Counted from the stretch's first letter, positions 26,608 to 35,977 are shown. The stretch is DNA of 64,000 nt from Streptomyces cyanogenus (GCF_017526105.1 NZ_CP071839.1:496001-560000); one strand, 5' to 3'. A program made the numbers and translations. Notes: a model not told the origin generated them from the sequence alone.

Positions 26608-28941
26608 ATGGAGACGACACGCAACTGGCTTCTGCCCCTGCTGCTGGCGGCCGGGCAGGTCGGCCTGCTGTGGCCCGGCGTGGGCCCGGACGACACACCC
26701 GGCGGCCCGGCGCTGCTCTGCGTGCTGGCCGCGCTGGCCCTGGAGACGGCCGGACTGGGGCAACGCCGGACCGTCCCGGTGCGGGCGCTGGCCTGCACCC
26801 TCGTCACCCGGGTCCTGGGCGGACTCGCCTGGCCGGACGGCTATCTCGGCCTCGGCACGCTGATCACCCTGTACTCCGTCGCGGTGCGCTGCCCGGTGCC
26901 GGTGACGGTGCGGGCCGTCGCCGCCGTGGTGGGTGCCGAGTGGGTGCTGTGCGCCGTGGAGGAGGGCCCGCGGCCCGCCCTGCTGTCCGACATGGCGCTC
27001 GCACTCGGCGTGTACCTGCTGTGCGCGGGGCTCGGCGAGGCACGGCGCCAGTGGCTCGCCGGCCGGCTCGTCGCGGCCCGCCGGCTGGCCGGGGCGGAGC
27101 ACGCCCGCCGGCTGGCCGGCGACCACGAGCGCCGCCGACTGGCCCGGGAGCTGCACGATGTGAGCGCCCATCACCTCACCTCGGTCGTGGTGACCGTCGA
27201 CGCGGCGCGCCGGCTCCAGGACAGCAGGCCCGATCTGGCCACCGAGGCGCTGTCGTTCGCGGAACGCACCGGCGCCGAGACCCTCACGGCGCTGCAACGG
27301 CTGGTGGGGGTGCTGCGGGACACCGACCGCCCGGACCACCGGCCGATGAGCGGGCGGATCGAGGAACTGGTCGCGGGCTTCGGCCGGTTGGGCCGCCCGG
27401 TCACCGCGCGGATCCCCGGCGACCTGGCCGGTCCGTCGGCCGAGGCGATCCACGGCATCGTCCGCGAGGCACTGACCAACGCACTGCGGTACGCCCCCGG
27501 CGCCGCCGCCCGGGTGCTGGTCACGCGGGCGGACGGCCTGCTCCGGCTGACCGTGGAGAACGCGCCGCCGCGCGCCGCCGCGCAGGGAGCCGGCGGGCTG
27601 GGCGCGGGGCGCGGTGTGGCCGGGATGCGGGAGCGGGCCGCGGCGGCCGGTGGCGAACTGACCGCCGGGCCCACGCCGGAGGGCGGCTGGCGGGTGTGCG
27701 CGACCCTGCCCGACGGTGCCGAGGCCGGGCGGTCGGACGAGCACGGCCGGCGGCGTGACGTCCTGCGCGAGCAGCGGCTGGCCGATCCGGCGCTGGTGTC
27801 GGTGTCGGTGATCCTTCCGGTGTCCTGCGCCCTGGCGCTCACGGAGGACTGGTCGGCCGCCGACCGGCGCGCCGCGCTGCCTGCGCTGCTGGTGGTCTGC
27901 GGGCTGCTGGTGCTGCACGCGCTGCCGCTGCTGTGGCGCAGACGCGCGCCGTGGGCCGTCCTGCTCGCCGTTCTCGCGACAGCCTGGCCGGGGCCGGCGG
28001 CCGTGGCCGGGTGGCACCTGCGGTCCGATGTGGCGGAGTTCCTCGCCGCCGGGACACTCGCGGAGACGCTGGCCGTGTACGCGGTCGCCGCGTACGGGCA
28101 GGGGCCCGGGCGTACCTGGCCCGCGCCGGCCGCGGCGACGCTCGGCACGGCCGGGGCCCTGGCGGCCGTCGCCTGGTCCGACGGTTCGGTGGCGGGCGAG
28201 CCGACGGGCGCGGGCGGCGCCGTCCTGCTGACCTTCTTCCTGTCCGTCCTGCTGGCCCCGGTGTTCGCCGCCGTGTGGGGCGCCGGCCTGTTCGTACGGC
28301 GGCGTCGGCTGCGCGCCCTGGCCTACGACGAGTTCGCGTTCGCCAGCTCGATGTGGCAGGCGGACCGGGCCGCGGAGGCCGAACGGCAGCGGCTGGCGGC
28401 CACCTTGCGCGACGCGGTGCTGGAGCGGACGCAGGCGCTCGTGGGCGCGGCCCGGCGGGGTGACCTGGCGGAGGTGGCCGGCGCGGCCAGGGCAGCGCTG
28501 GCCGCGATGCGGGAGATGCTGCACAGCATGGGCGACGACGGCGAGCCCGGTGGCCGGCTCGCTCCGTCGCCGGCCGTCGGCGACCTGGAGGCGCTGTGCC
28601 GTGCCCTGCGTTCCGGTGGCCGTGACGTGCGGCTGCGGGGTCTGCCGGAGGCCGGCCGGGACCTGCCGCCGTCGGTGCAGGTCTCGGTGTACCGGATCGT
28701 CGAAGCGGCGCTCGGCGCGGGCGACGTGGGACCGGCCCGGGTGACCCTGCGGCGCTGGCGCGGCACCCTGCGGATCACGGTGACGGGGGTACGGCTCGCC
28801 GTCGCGGGCCCGGTCGCCGAACGCCTGCGGGTACAGGCGGCCGCGGGCGAGGGGCGGATCGTGTGCGAACCGGCCGGTACGCTACGGGTGGTGTTGCCGG
28901 CCGGAGCCGTTCCGGCCCCGGTCCAGGAGGTGTCCCCGTAG
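26608..28941 (+). CDS. Two-component sensor kinase with a second, degenerate kinase module
   Basis: A 777-aa protein. First module: about five membrane helices (5-145), a HisKA_3 dimerisation domain with phosphoacceptor H183 in ARELHDVSAHH, and a HATPase with N-box REALTNALRYA and a Gly-rich GRGVAGMRE. Second module: membrane helices at about 400-560, then a copy in which the ELHD motif reads ATLRDAV, without the histidine, and the ATPase N-box reads VEAALGAGD, without the Asn. The second half is therefore probably a pseudokinase that modulates dimerisation or sensing. ATG 26608 has no strong ribosome site. The response regulator starts 8 bp after the stop, so the two form an operon. The signal is unknown. 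Confidence 0.88.
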   Translation: METTRNWLLPLLLAAGQVGLLWPGVGPDDTPGGPALLCVLAALALETAGLGQRRTVPVRALACTLVTRVLGGLAWPDGYLGLGTLITLYSVAVRCPVPVTVRAVAAVVGAEWVLCAVEEGPRPALLSDMALALGVYLLCAGLGEARRQWLAGRLVAARRLAGAEHARRLAGDHERRRLARELHDVSAHHLTSVVVTVDAARRLQDSRPDLATEALSFAERTGAETLTALQRLVGVLRDTDRPDHRPMSGRIEELVAGFGRLGRPVTARIPGDLAGPSAEAIHGIVREALTNALRYAPGAAARVLVTRADGLLRLTVENAPPRAAAQGAGGLGAGRGVAGMRERAAAAGGELTAGPTPEGGWRVCATLPDGAEAGRSDEHGRRRDVLREQRLADPALVSVSVILPVSCALALTEDWSAADRRAALPALLVVCGLLVLHALPLLWRRRAPWAVLLAVLATAWPGPAAVAGWHLRSDVAEFLAAGTLAETLAVYAVAAYGQGPGRTWPAPAAATLGTAGALAAVAWSDGSVAGEPTGAGGAVLLTFFLSVLLAPVFAAVWGAGLFVRRRRLRALAYDEFAFASSMWQADRAAEAERQRLAATLRDAVLERTQALVGAARRGDLAEVAGAARAALAAMREMLHSMGDDGEPGGRLAPSPAVGDLEALCRALRSGGRDVRLRGLPEAGRDLPPSVQVSVYRIVEAALGAGDVGPARVTLRRWRGTLRITVTGVRLAVAGPVAERLRVQAAAGEGRIVCEPAGTLRVVLPAGAVPAPVQEVSP

Positions 28942-28949
28942 CCGTACGC

Positions 28950-29609
28950 GTGATCGTCGTCGACGACCAGGCCGTGGTCCGGGCCGGATTCGCCGCCATC
29001 GTGGACGCCGAACCCGATCTGACCGTGGTGGCCGAGGCCGGTGACGGAGCGGCGGCGGTGTCGCTCGCCGCCGCCGGGGAGGCCGACGTCGTCCTGATGG
29101 ACATCCGGATGCCGGGCATGGACGGTCTCACCGCGACCCGGCTGATCACCGCGCCGGCCGGCGGGCCGCGCGTGCTGGTGCTCACCACGTTCGACCTGGA
29201 CGAGTACGTGTACGAGGCGCTGCGTGCCGGCGCGTCGGGGTTCCTGCTGAAGGACGCCGAGCCCGAGCAGTTGCTGTCCGCGATCCGGGTGGTCGCGGCC
29301 GGCGACGGCATCCTGGCGCCCGCCGTGACCCGCCGCCTCATCGACACCTTCGCCCGCACGGCCCCGCCTCCGCCCCCGGCCGGCGGACCCCTGGGCCGGC
29401 TCACCCAGCGGGAACGGGAGGTGCTGCTGAAGATCGCCTCGGGGCTGACCAACGCCGAGATCGGTGCCGAACTCGGCGTCACCACGGGCACGGTCAAGAG
29501 CCATGTGAACGCCCTGCTGTCCAAGCTGGGCCTGCGCGACCGGGTCCAGGCCACGATCCTCGCCTACGAGACCGGCCTGATCACACCGGGCGGTGTCGCG
29601 CAAGGCTGA
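28950..29609 (+). CDS. NarL/LuxR-family response regulator
   Basis: A 219-aa regulator. The receiver domain has DD near the N-terminus, phosphoacceptor Asp in VVLMDIRMPG, Thr in LTTFD, and Lys in LLKDAEP. The C-terminal LuxR-type HTH (about 150-210) contains LTQREREVLLKIASGLTNAEI and GTVKSHV. I take GTG 28950 as the start since the first beta strand follows at once. A GGAGG lies 19 nt upstream, so an earlier GTG (28863), overlapping the kinase gene, cannot be excluded. It is the partner of the upstream kinase. Confidence 0.9.
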   Translation: MIVVDDQAVVRAGFAAIVDAEPDLTVVAEAGDGAAAVSLAAAGEADVVLMDIRMPGMDGLTATRLITAPAGGPRVLVLTTFDLDEYVYEALRAGASGFLLKDAEPEQLLSAIRVVAAGDGILAPAVTRRLIDTFARTAPPPPPAGGPLGRLTQREREVLLKIASGLTNAEIGAELGVTTGTVKSHVNALLSKLGLRDRVQATILAYETGLITPGGVAQG

Positions 29610-29693
29610 CCGGGTGCCGTCCCGCCGTGGGCCATCGAGGTCGATGTCCGTTCCCCGCCGGTGTCCCCCGAGGCCGTCGGCTGGGATGGAGCC

Positions 29694-30443
29694 ATGACTT
29701 CACGAGTGGATCTGCGCGGCAGGACGGCACTGGTCACCGGCGGCAGCCGGGGCATCGGCGCGGCGACGGCACGGCGACTGGCGCGGGAGGGCGCGGACGT
29801 GGCAGTGACCTATGTGCACGGCAAGGACGCGGCCGAGGGCGTCGTACGGGACATCGAGGCGCTGGGCCGGCGGGCGGTGGCCCTGCGCGCCGACTCCGCG
29901 GACGCGGCGGAGGCGGCGGGCGCGGTACGGCGCGCGGCGGAGGAACTGGGCGGGCTGGACGTGCTGGTGGGCAACGCGGCCGTCGGCGTGCTGGGACCGC
30001 TGGAGAGCCTGTCCCCCGCGGACGTCGACCGGCTCCTCGCGGTGAACGTGCGCGGGGTGTTCCTGGCCGCCCAGTCGGCCGCCGCGCTGATGGGGACCGG
30101 CGGGCGGATCATCACCGTCGGCAGTTGCATCGCCGCGCGCGTGCCGGGGCCCGGGGCCACGCTGTACGCGATGAGCAAGTCGGCCGTCGTCGGACTGACC
30201 AAGGCCCTGGCGCGGGAACTGGCCGGGCGGGGCATCACGGCGAACGTCGTGCACCCGGGTCCGACCGACACCGACATGAATCCCGCGGACGGACCGTACG
30301 CGGCGGGCCAGGCCGCCATGACCGCCCTGGGCCGCTTCGGCACGGCCGAGGAGGTGGCGTCCACGGTGGCGTTCCTCGCGGGGCCGGAGGCGGCCTACGT
30401 GACGGGCGCGGAGTTCTCGGTGGACGGCGGGTACGCGGCCTGA
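29694..30443 (+). CDS. SDR-family oxidoreductase (3-oxoacyl-reductase-like)
   Basis: A 249-aa classical SDR. It has TGGSRGIGAAT (about 13-23), GNAAVG at the NNAG position, and YAMSKSAVVGLTKAL with the catalytic Tyr and Lys. The C-terminus is the usual FSVDGGYAA. It resembles 3-oxoacyl-ACP reductases and secondary-metabolite ketoreductases. The substrate is undetermined. Its stop faces the BrkB-like gene 22 bp away. Confidence 0.9.
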   Translation: MTSRVDLRGRTALVTGGSRGIGAATARRLAREGADVAVTYVHGKDAAEGVVRDIEALGRRAVALRADSADAAEAAGAVRRAAEELGGLDVLVGNAAVGVLGPLESLSPADVDRLLAVNVRGVFLAAQSAAALMGTGGRIITVGSCIAARVPGPGATLYAMSKSAVVGLTKALARELAGRGITANVVHPGPTDTDMNPADGPYAAGQAAMTALGRFGTAEEVASTVAFLAGPEAAYVTGAEFSVDGGYAA

Positions 30444-30465
30444 CGGGGCCGGGAGGGCGCCGACG

Positions 30466-31530
30466 TCAGGTCTCGTCCAGGCGGCGTACGTCCTCCTCGT
30501 CCCACTTCCTGGTGTCGCGGGGCTGGGTGTAGGGCTCGGCGCGGGGCGGATGGCCGCCGGCGATGGCCCGCTGCCGTACGGTCTCCGCGTCGAACTCCAG
30601 GCCCAGCAGGATCGCCAGGTTGGTGATCCACAGCCAGACCAGGAAGACGATGACGCCGGCCATGGTGCCGTAGGTCTTGTTGTAGGAGGCGAAGTTGGCG
30701 ACGTAGAACGCGAAGCCGGCGGAGGCGGCCATCCAGATCAGCAGGGCGAGGAGGCTGCCGGGGGTGATCCAGGTGAAGCCCTTGACCCTGGCGTTCGGGG
30801 TGGCCCAGTACAGGATGGCGATCATCACGGTGACGAGCAGGACCAGCACCGGCCACTTGGCGATCGCCCAGACGGTCAGCGCCGTGTCGCCGAGGCCGAG
30901 CGCCTGCCCGGCGCGGCGGGCCAGGGCTCCGGTGAACACCACGATGAGCGCGCCGGCCACGGCGAGGATCATCAGGACGACGGTGACGCCGACGCGCACC
31001 GGGAGGATCTTCCACACCGGTCGGCCCTCGGGCATGTCGTAGACGGCGTTGGCGGCGCGGATGAACGCGGCCACGTAGCCGGACGCCGACCACACGGCGA
31101 GCACGATTCCGGCCAGGGCCATGACCGAGCCGACGCCGGCGCCGTTGCGCAGCTGTTCCACGGCCCGGGTGACGATGTCGCGGGCGGGGCCGGGCGCGAG
31201 GTCGTGGAGGTTGGCCAGCACCCGGTCCGTGACCGACCTGCCGGCGACGGCCAGCAGGGAGACCAGCACCAGCAGGGCGGGGAACAGGGACAGGACGGCG
31301 TAGTAGGTGAGCGCCGCGGCCCGGTCGGTCAGCTCGTCGTCCGCGAACTCGCGCAGGGCGCCCTTGAAGGCCGCGGCCCACGCCCTGCGGGGCAGCTTCG
31401 AGGGCGTCCGCGGCGCCTGCCGCTCGACCTCCGGGGCGGGGCCGGCCTCCTCCGGCGCCGGGATCCGCGGTGCCGGGGTCGCGTCGGCGGCCTGCCGGTG
31501 GTGCCGCCGCGGTACGTGGAGCTTCGCCAT
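30466..31530 (-). CDS. YihY/BrkB-family inner membrane protein
   Basis: A 354-aa protein. A Pro/Arg-rich cytoplasmic N-terminus is followed by the YihY/BrkB core with six membrane helices (about 65-300), including the conserved LTYYAVLSLFPALLVLVSLL and the central ASGYVAAFIRAANAVYD segment. The family was once misnamed RNase BN, and its transport role is unknown. The acidic C-terminus (KWDEEDVRRLDET) is typical of the streptomycete members. Confidence 0.92.
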   Translation of the reverse strand: MAKLHVPRRHHRQAADATPAPRIPAPEEAGPAPEVERQAPRTPSKLPRRAWAAAFKGALREFADDELTDRAAALTYYAVLSLFPALLVLVSLLAVAGRSVTDRVLANLHDLAPGPARDIVTRAVEQLRNGAGVGSVMALAGIVLAVWSASGYVAAFIRAANAVYDMPEGRPVWKILPVRVGVTVVLMILAVAGALIVVFTGALARRAGQALGLGDTALTVWAIAKWPVLVLLVTVMIAILYWATPNARVKGFTWITPGSLLALLIWMAASAGFAFYVANFASYNKTYGTMAGVIVFLVWLWITNLAILLGLEFDAETVRQRAIAGGHPPRAEPYTQPRDTRKWDEEDVRRLDET

Positions 31531-31710
31531 GTCGTGCGGGTTACCCGGCAGGGCGTCCTCAAGCCCTCCACCGAGGGTTCGTCCGCCCGCCGGTGCCCCC
31601 CGGACCGGCCCGGCAGGCGCCCCGGCATCCCGTGCGCCGGGCGGTCTGCCCGGAGGCCTCCGCCCGGCGGCGGGGCGGAGGGTGGTCCGGGCAGACCGGG
31701 GTGCCCTACC

Positions 31711-32166
31711 TCAGTGGGCGTTGGCGAACCGCTTGAAGGCGGCCTTGGTGCCGGCGCCGGCGATGCCGTCGATCGCACCGCGGTAGCCGTAGCCGCTCTT
31801 CAGGAGCCGCTGGAGCGCCTTGATCGTGCCCTTGCCGACGACGCCGTCGATCCGGCCGGTGTAGCCCCAGTACTGCTTCAGGCAGCGCTGGAAGGCCTTC
31901 CAGCTGCTGGTGCCGAGCTTGCCGTCGATGGGACCCCGGTAGTTCCAGTACGTCTTCAGCCAGCGCTGGACCTTCTTCGCCTGGGTGGCGTTCAGGCCGA
32001 GGTTGTTCACCGCCTGCGGGGTGACGGCCTCGCTGACCGCCGCCGGCTGGGCTGCCGCGGGCGCGGGCGCGGCGAAGCTGGTGCCCGCGGCGGCCAGGCT
32101 GCCCGCGGCCAGCGCCACGGTGGTCGTGGCGGCGAGGAGGGTCCTGGTGAAGATGTTCGTCTGCAT
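31711..32166 (-). CDS. Secreted protein with three peptidoglycan-binding-like repeats
   Basis: A 151-aa protein with a signal peptide (1-32, SFA|AP), an Ala/Pro-rich spacer, and three tandem repeats of about 35 aa: QRWLKTYWNYRGPIDGKLG, QRCLKQYWGYTGRIDGVVG and QRLLKSGYGYRGAIDGIAG. Their W/Y-G-IDG pattern is that of cell-wall binding modules on phage and streptomycete lysozymes. There is no catalytic domain. It might coat or mark the cell wall or act as an inhibitor. ATG 32166 lies just after a good ribosome site (GGGGGAGAAA). Confidence 0.8.
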   Translation of the reverse strand: MQTNIFTRTLLAATTTVALAAGSLAAAGTSFAAPAPAAAQPAAVSEAVTPQAVNNLGLNATQAKKVQRWLKTYWNYRGPIDGKLGTSSWKAFQRCLKQYWGYTGRIDGVVGKGTIKALQRLLKSGYGYRGAIDGIAGAGTKAAFKRFANAH

Positions 32167-32355
32167 GTGTTTCTCCCCCTGGTTGACGAGTGCCTCACGG
32201 CACGGCACAAAAGCTACGTGCCGGGGCTCGGCCCGTCGCCAACCCGGGAGTTGACTGCCGGCTCCACCGGCCGCGGTACCGCCCGGCCGGTGTACAACCT
32301 CCGCGGTATGTCCAGGGGGCGCACCCTGCCCTGCACGGGCGCACGCCGCCCGCGC

Positions 32356-32958
32356 TCAGCCCCTGCCTCCGCTGAAGTTCCCCCACCGGGGTCCGATCTG
32401 CTTCCACTCCTCGTCCCACTCGGCCATGCGCCGCCGGATGAGCCGGCCGCGGACCAGCCGTCCGGCGCCCCAGACCAGCGCGCTCGCCGCCGGGGCGACG
32501 AGTGCTCCGGTGAGCGCCGACTGCAGATCGGCCGCCGCTCCGGTGACGGGGGTGGGCACGACCCGGTCCGACTGGTTCGTCCACACGGTGATCCGGGTGC
32601 CGGCGGGGGCGCCCGAGGAGACCTTCGCCCGGTCGGTGTGCACCGAACCGTCCGCGTCCGTCCAGCGCACCGCGGCCCACACGCGCCCGTCGTCGTATCC
32701 GCTGCCCACGGCCGGGGTGCGCGCGGAATCGTCGGTGAGTACCGCGGAGACGGGGTGCAGCTGGGACACCCGTGCCGCGAACGACGACTCGGAGGTCCGG
32801 GCCGCCACCACACCCGCGAAGACCCCGGCGACCAGGGCGAGCAGCCAGCCGGCGAGAACGATCCAGGCCTCGACGACGTCGCTGTGCCGCTTGAGCGGGT
32901 TGCGCCGCCACCGCCACAGCCGCACCGGGGCGACCGTCGTGGGAGGTGTCCGTGTCAT
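32356..32958 (-). CDS. Rv1733c-like two-helix membrane protein
   Basis: A 200-aa protein. A basic N-terminus with LWRWRRNPLKRHSDVVEAW (family signature), a first membrane helix (about 33-55), an extracytoplasmic domain of about 100 residues, a second helix (about 150-170), and a cytoplasmic tail. This matches the mycobacterial dormancy protein Rv1733c and its streptomycete relatives. The function is unknown. ATG 32958 fits the GAGGAGG ribosome site. Confidence 0.85.
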   Translation of the reverse strand: MTRTPPTTVAPVRLWRWRRNPLKRHSDVVEAWIVLAGWLLALVAGVFAGVVAARTSESSFAARVSQLHPVSAVLTDDSARTPAVGSGYDDGRVWAAVRWTDADGSVHTDRAKVSSGAPAGTRITVWTNQSDRVVPTPVTGAAADLQSALTGALVAPAASALVWGAGRLVRGRLIRRRMAEWDEEWKQIGPRWGNFSGGRG

Positions 32959-33144
32959 CGTCACCGCCTCCTCTCGCGCACCGGCGGCCCGAACCCGGGG
33001 CGGCCCCCGCGGTCTCCCGGACCCGGTGTCCCGAGCGAGGGTCATGACACCATCGTGCACCTGTCCACGCCCGTCGTCCGCCGCAGGCGGGGGTTCCTGC
33101 CCGGCCGGGACCGTGCGGGCGGCGCGGCCGGCCGGGGGGAGGTC

Positions 33145-33879
33145 CTAGGAGGGCGTGAGCGGCAGGTCGTCGGTGTAGGCGTTCACCGGCTGGGCGATGG
33201 GGGTGGCGTCCCGGACATCGAGCGCCGCCTCGGCGGTCCTGGTGCCGAGGGAGCCGCGCGGGTGCCAGGTGCCGGTCACCGCCAGCCAGGTGTCGGCGGG
33301 CGGCGCCTCGGTGCCGTACATGCGCACCTTGACCGTCTGGGAGTCCGCCGCGCAGCAGGTGAAGATGATGCGGGTCAGGTACCAGCCGCCGTCCTCGCCG
33401 GCCGGCGTGACGAAGCCCGTCAGCCGGACGGTGCGGTGCCCGACGGCCCGGCTGCGGTCCTGCTGGACCCGTCTGGTGAAGTCGGTGAGGGTCAGCGGCA
33501 GCGGCGAGGTCGCGGGCAGCGGGGCGAAGCCCTTCTGCACGGCGACGGGTTTGCTGTTGGCGCGGGCCGCGGTGTACGCGCCGAGCGCGGGCGGGGCGTA
33601 CAGCAGCAGGCTGAGCGCGGGCAGGAACAGCAGCCAGGCGACGCGCGGGGTGCCGGTGTGGTCGTGGCCGTGCTCGTGACCGGGGTCCCCGGACGGGTGG
33701 TGCCGGTCCCGGGCGGCCGCTCCCGCGAGGCCGAGCAGCAGCAGGATCACCCCGGACGCGATGAGCAGCGGGCGCAGTCCGGGCTTGACGTAGCGCAGGT
33801 AGGTGTCGGTGAAGAGGGCCACGTGCAGCAGGCCGATGCCGGTGAGTGTCAGGAGCAGGGTCTGGGCGGGGCGTTTCAC
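33145..33879 (-). CDS. TIGR03943 family permease-associated protein
   Basis: A 244-aa protein. Two membrane helices (about 10-28 and 36-55), a His-rich cytoplasmic loop (RDRHHPSGDPGHEHGHDH), a third helix (about 85-105), and a C-terminal extracytoplasmic domain with FTCCAADSQTVKV. It begins at GTG 33879, whose last bases overlap the stop of the upstream permease (GTGA). The pair is the usual partner arrangement of the DUF318/permease system, in some bacteria under zinc (Zur) control. The His-rich loop fits metal handling, but no Zur box was recognised here. Confidence 0.87.
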   Translation of the reverse strand: MKRPAQTLLLTLTGIGLLHVALFTDTYLRYVKPGLRPLLIASGVILLLLGLAGAAARDRHHPSGDPGHEHGHDHTGTPRVAWLLFLPALSLLLYAPPALGAYTAARANSKPVAVQKGFAPLPATSPLPLTLTDFTRRVQQDRSRAVGHRTVRLTGFVTPAGEDGGWYLTRIIFTCCAADSQTVKVRMYGTEAPPADTWLAVTGTWHPRGSLGTRTAEAALDVRDATPIAQPVNAYTDDLPLTPS

Positions 33880-34901
33880 AGCAGCGCTCCTCCGGTCAGG
33901 ACGCTCGCGGCGATCGCCACGACGGTGGTGGCCGTGGAGAACCGCCAGGCGAAGGCGCGGCCGAAGGTACCCGCCTGCAGGGCGATCAGCTTCAGGTCGA
34001 CCATCGGTCCGACCACGAGGAAGGCGAGCCGGGCGGTCGGTGAGAAGCCGGTGAGGGAGGCCGCGACGAACGCGTCCGCCTCCGAGCAGACGGCCAGCAG
34101 CACGGCGAGGGCGGCCAGGAAGAGCACCGAGAGCCAGGGCGAGCCGGAGAAGGTGTCGAGGACGGAGCGCGGCACGGTGACGTTGAAGGTGGCGGCGGCC
34201 ATGGCGCCGAGCACCAGGAAGCCGCCCGCGTGCAGGAAGTCGTGCTGGAAGCCGAGCCGGAACTCGGTCCAGCGGCTGTGTCCGTGCCGGTGGCCGGTGT
34301 GCCGGTGGCGCAGCAGAGGGCGCAGCCACTCCTCCCTGCCGAGCCAGAGCCACAGCCAGCCCATCACGGCCGCCGTGGCGAGGGAGGCGAGCAGCCGGGC
34401 GGCGACCATCGCGGGGTTGCCGGGGAAGGCGACGGCGGTGGCCGTGAGCACGACGGGGTTGATCGCCGGCGCGGAGAGCAGGAAGGCGAAGGCGGCGGCC
34501 GGGGTGACGCCGCGGCGGATCAGGCTGCCGGCGACCGGGACGGAGGCGCACTCGCAGCCCGGCAGGACCGCGCCGGCGACCCCGGCGACCGGTACGGCGA
34601 GGGCTGCCCGCTTCGGCAGGACTCTGGTGAACAGGTCGGCCGGCACGAACGCGTTGATGGCACCGGACAGGGCGGTGCCGAGGAGCAGGAAGGGGAGCGC
34701 CTGGACGGTGATGGCCAGGCAGACGGTGCGCCAGGCCTGGACGGCCGGATCGTCGAGCCACTGTGTGCCGGCCAGCAGGAGCACGGCGGTGGCGGCGGCC
34801 GTGCGCGCGAGGGCGGCGCCGAGCGGCCAGGGCCGGATACGGCGCACGGCCGGGCCGAGGGGTACGGCCGCCACACCAACCAGTTCATCCGTTTTTTCCA
34901 T
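33876..34901 (-). CDS. Permease (DUF318/ArsP-like)
   Basis: A 341-aa membrane protein with about eight to ten helices. The central motif GAVLPGCECASVPVAGSLIRRGVTPAAAFAFLLSAPAINPVVL is the family signature: a Cys pair at a membrane re-entrant region. A His-rich loop (RHRHTGHRHGHSRW) sits in the middle. It is translationally coupled to the TIGR03943 gene. ATG 34901 is preceded by GGAGTGAAC. The substrate is unknown; the His and Cys clusters suggest a metal or thiol compound. Confidence 0.87.
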   Translation of the reverse strand: MEKTDELVGVAAVPLGPAVRRIRPWPLGAALARTAAATAVLLLAGTQWLDDPAVQAWRTVCLAITVQALPFLLLGTALSGAINAFVPADLFTRVLPKRAALAVPVAGVAGAVLPGCECASVPVAGSLIRRGVTPAAAFAFLLSAPAINPVVLTATAVAFPGNPAMVAARLLASLATAAVMGWLWLWLGREEWLRPLLRHRHTGHRHGHSRWTEFRLGFQHDFLHAGGFLVLGAMAAATFNVTVPRSVLDTFSGSPWLSVLFLAALAVLLAVCSEADAFVAASLTGFSPTARLAFLVVGPMVDLKLIALQAGTFGRAFAWRFSTATTVVAIAASVLTGGALL

Positions 34902-35096
34902 GTTCACTCCGGATGTCGGTGTCCGGCCGACGATAAGCGAGGGAGACGGCCCGGCCGTGCGTACACGCCGCCCCGGGGGCGAGCCGGGCCCCGCAATGCG
35001 CTCCATCGGTGGCTCTTCTCACAATCCGGGCGAATCCGGGCCGAAGGTGACCGGTGCCACGTCGCCGGGCGCGCGCGGTGGCTACGTTCGTGACCC

Positions 35097-35912
35097 ATGT
35101 CCTCCCGCCCCTCCCGCACCGCGAGCAAGGCCGGGGCTCTGCTGGCCTCGGCATCGGCCCTGCTCTCCGCCGGCCTCCTGTACCCGGCCCCGGCCGCGGC
35201 CGCCACGACCGCATCCTCCGGGCACACCCCGGCGCACGCCACGGCGGCCGTACTCGACCTGGACGGCGCCGGCGGCGCCCCTGTGCTGCACGGCGAGGAC
35301 CGGGCGTACGACACCGCCAGCATCGTCAAGGTCGACATCCTCGCGGCGCTGCTGCTCCAGGCGCAGGACGCGGGACGGCAGCTCACCGCGCGGGAACGGA
35401 AACGCGCCGAGCCGATGATCCGGCGCAGCGACAACGCGGCCGCGGACGCCCTGTGGCGGCAGATCGGCCGGGCCTCCGGGCTGGCGGCGGCCAACAAGCG
35501 CCTCGGGCTGACCTCGACGACGGGCGGGCCGGGCGGCAAGTGGGGCCTGACCCGGACCACAGCGAGCGACCAGATACGGCTGCTGTGGGCGGTGTTCGGC
35601 ACCGGGGGCACGGTGCGCGCGGGCTCCGGCGGGCTCGACGCGCGGTCCCGCGCCTATGTCCGGACCCTGATGAGCCAGGTCGCACCCGAGCAGAGCTGGG
35701 GTGTCTCCGCGGCCGGCACCGAGGACTCCGGGCGGGCCCTGAAGAACGGCTGGCTGGAGCGGAACACCACGGGCCTGTGGGACGTCAACAGCGTCGGCCG
35801 GGTCACGGTCAAGGGACACCGGTACCTCGTCGCGGTCCTGTCGGACGGCAGCGCGTCCATGGGCGACGGCGTGTCCCTGGTGGAGCGGACGGCCCGGGCC
35901 GCCGTGACCTGA
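35097..35912 (+). CDS. Secreted serine hydrolase, class A beta-lactamase fold
   Basis: A 271-aa protein with a signal peptide (about 1-35, AAA|AT). The three penicillin-recognising motifs are visible: SIVK (SxxK), SDN in RRSDNAAAD, and KNG in the KTG position. The usual Glu166 omega loop is not recognisable, so efficient beta-lactam hydrolysis is doubtful. Streptomycetes carry many such proteins, some acting on the cell wall or as inactive relatives. A large hairpin follows the stop codon. Confidence 0.83.
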   Translation: MSSRPSRTASKAGALLASASALLSAGLLYPAPAAAATTASSGHTPAHATAAVLDLDGAGGAPVLHGEDRAYDTASIVKVDILAALLLQAQDAGRQLTARERKRAEPMIRRSDNAAADALWRQIGRASGLAAANKRLGLTSTTGGPGGKWGLTRTTASDQIRLLWAVFGTGGTVRAGSGGLDARSRAYVRTLMSQVAPEQSWGVSAAGTEDSGRALKNGWLERNTTGLWDVNSVGRVTVKGHRYLVAVLSDGSASMGDGVSLVERTARAAVT

Positions 35913-35935
35913 GGGAAGCGGGGAGCAGCGGCGGA

Positions 35936-35977
35936 CAGGGGCCGGAGCACTGGTTCAAACCAGCGCTCCGGCCCCTG
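35936..35977. terminator. Large GC-rich hairpin after serine hydrolase gene
   Basis: Arms 35936-35955 and 35958-35977 pair over 20 bp with a single mismatch and a 2-nt loop. It begins 24 bp after the stop codon. No T-run follows, so termination would rely on the hairpin alone. Confidence 0.75.

Noticed and set aside
30550..35418. A 1622-codon open frame on the plus strand
   Set aside because: It runs antisense through the BrkB-like, secreted repeat, Rv1733c-like and permease genes. It has Gly/Arg-rich random composition and no domains; long shadow frames are normal in GC-rich DNA.
35097..35912. Annotation as a beta-lactam resistance enzyme
   Set aside because: SxxK, SDN and KNG are present, but a recognisable omega-loop Glu is not, so resistance cannot be claimed.
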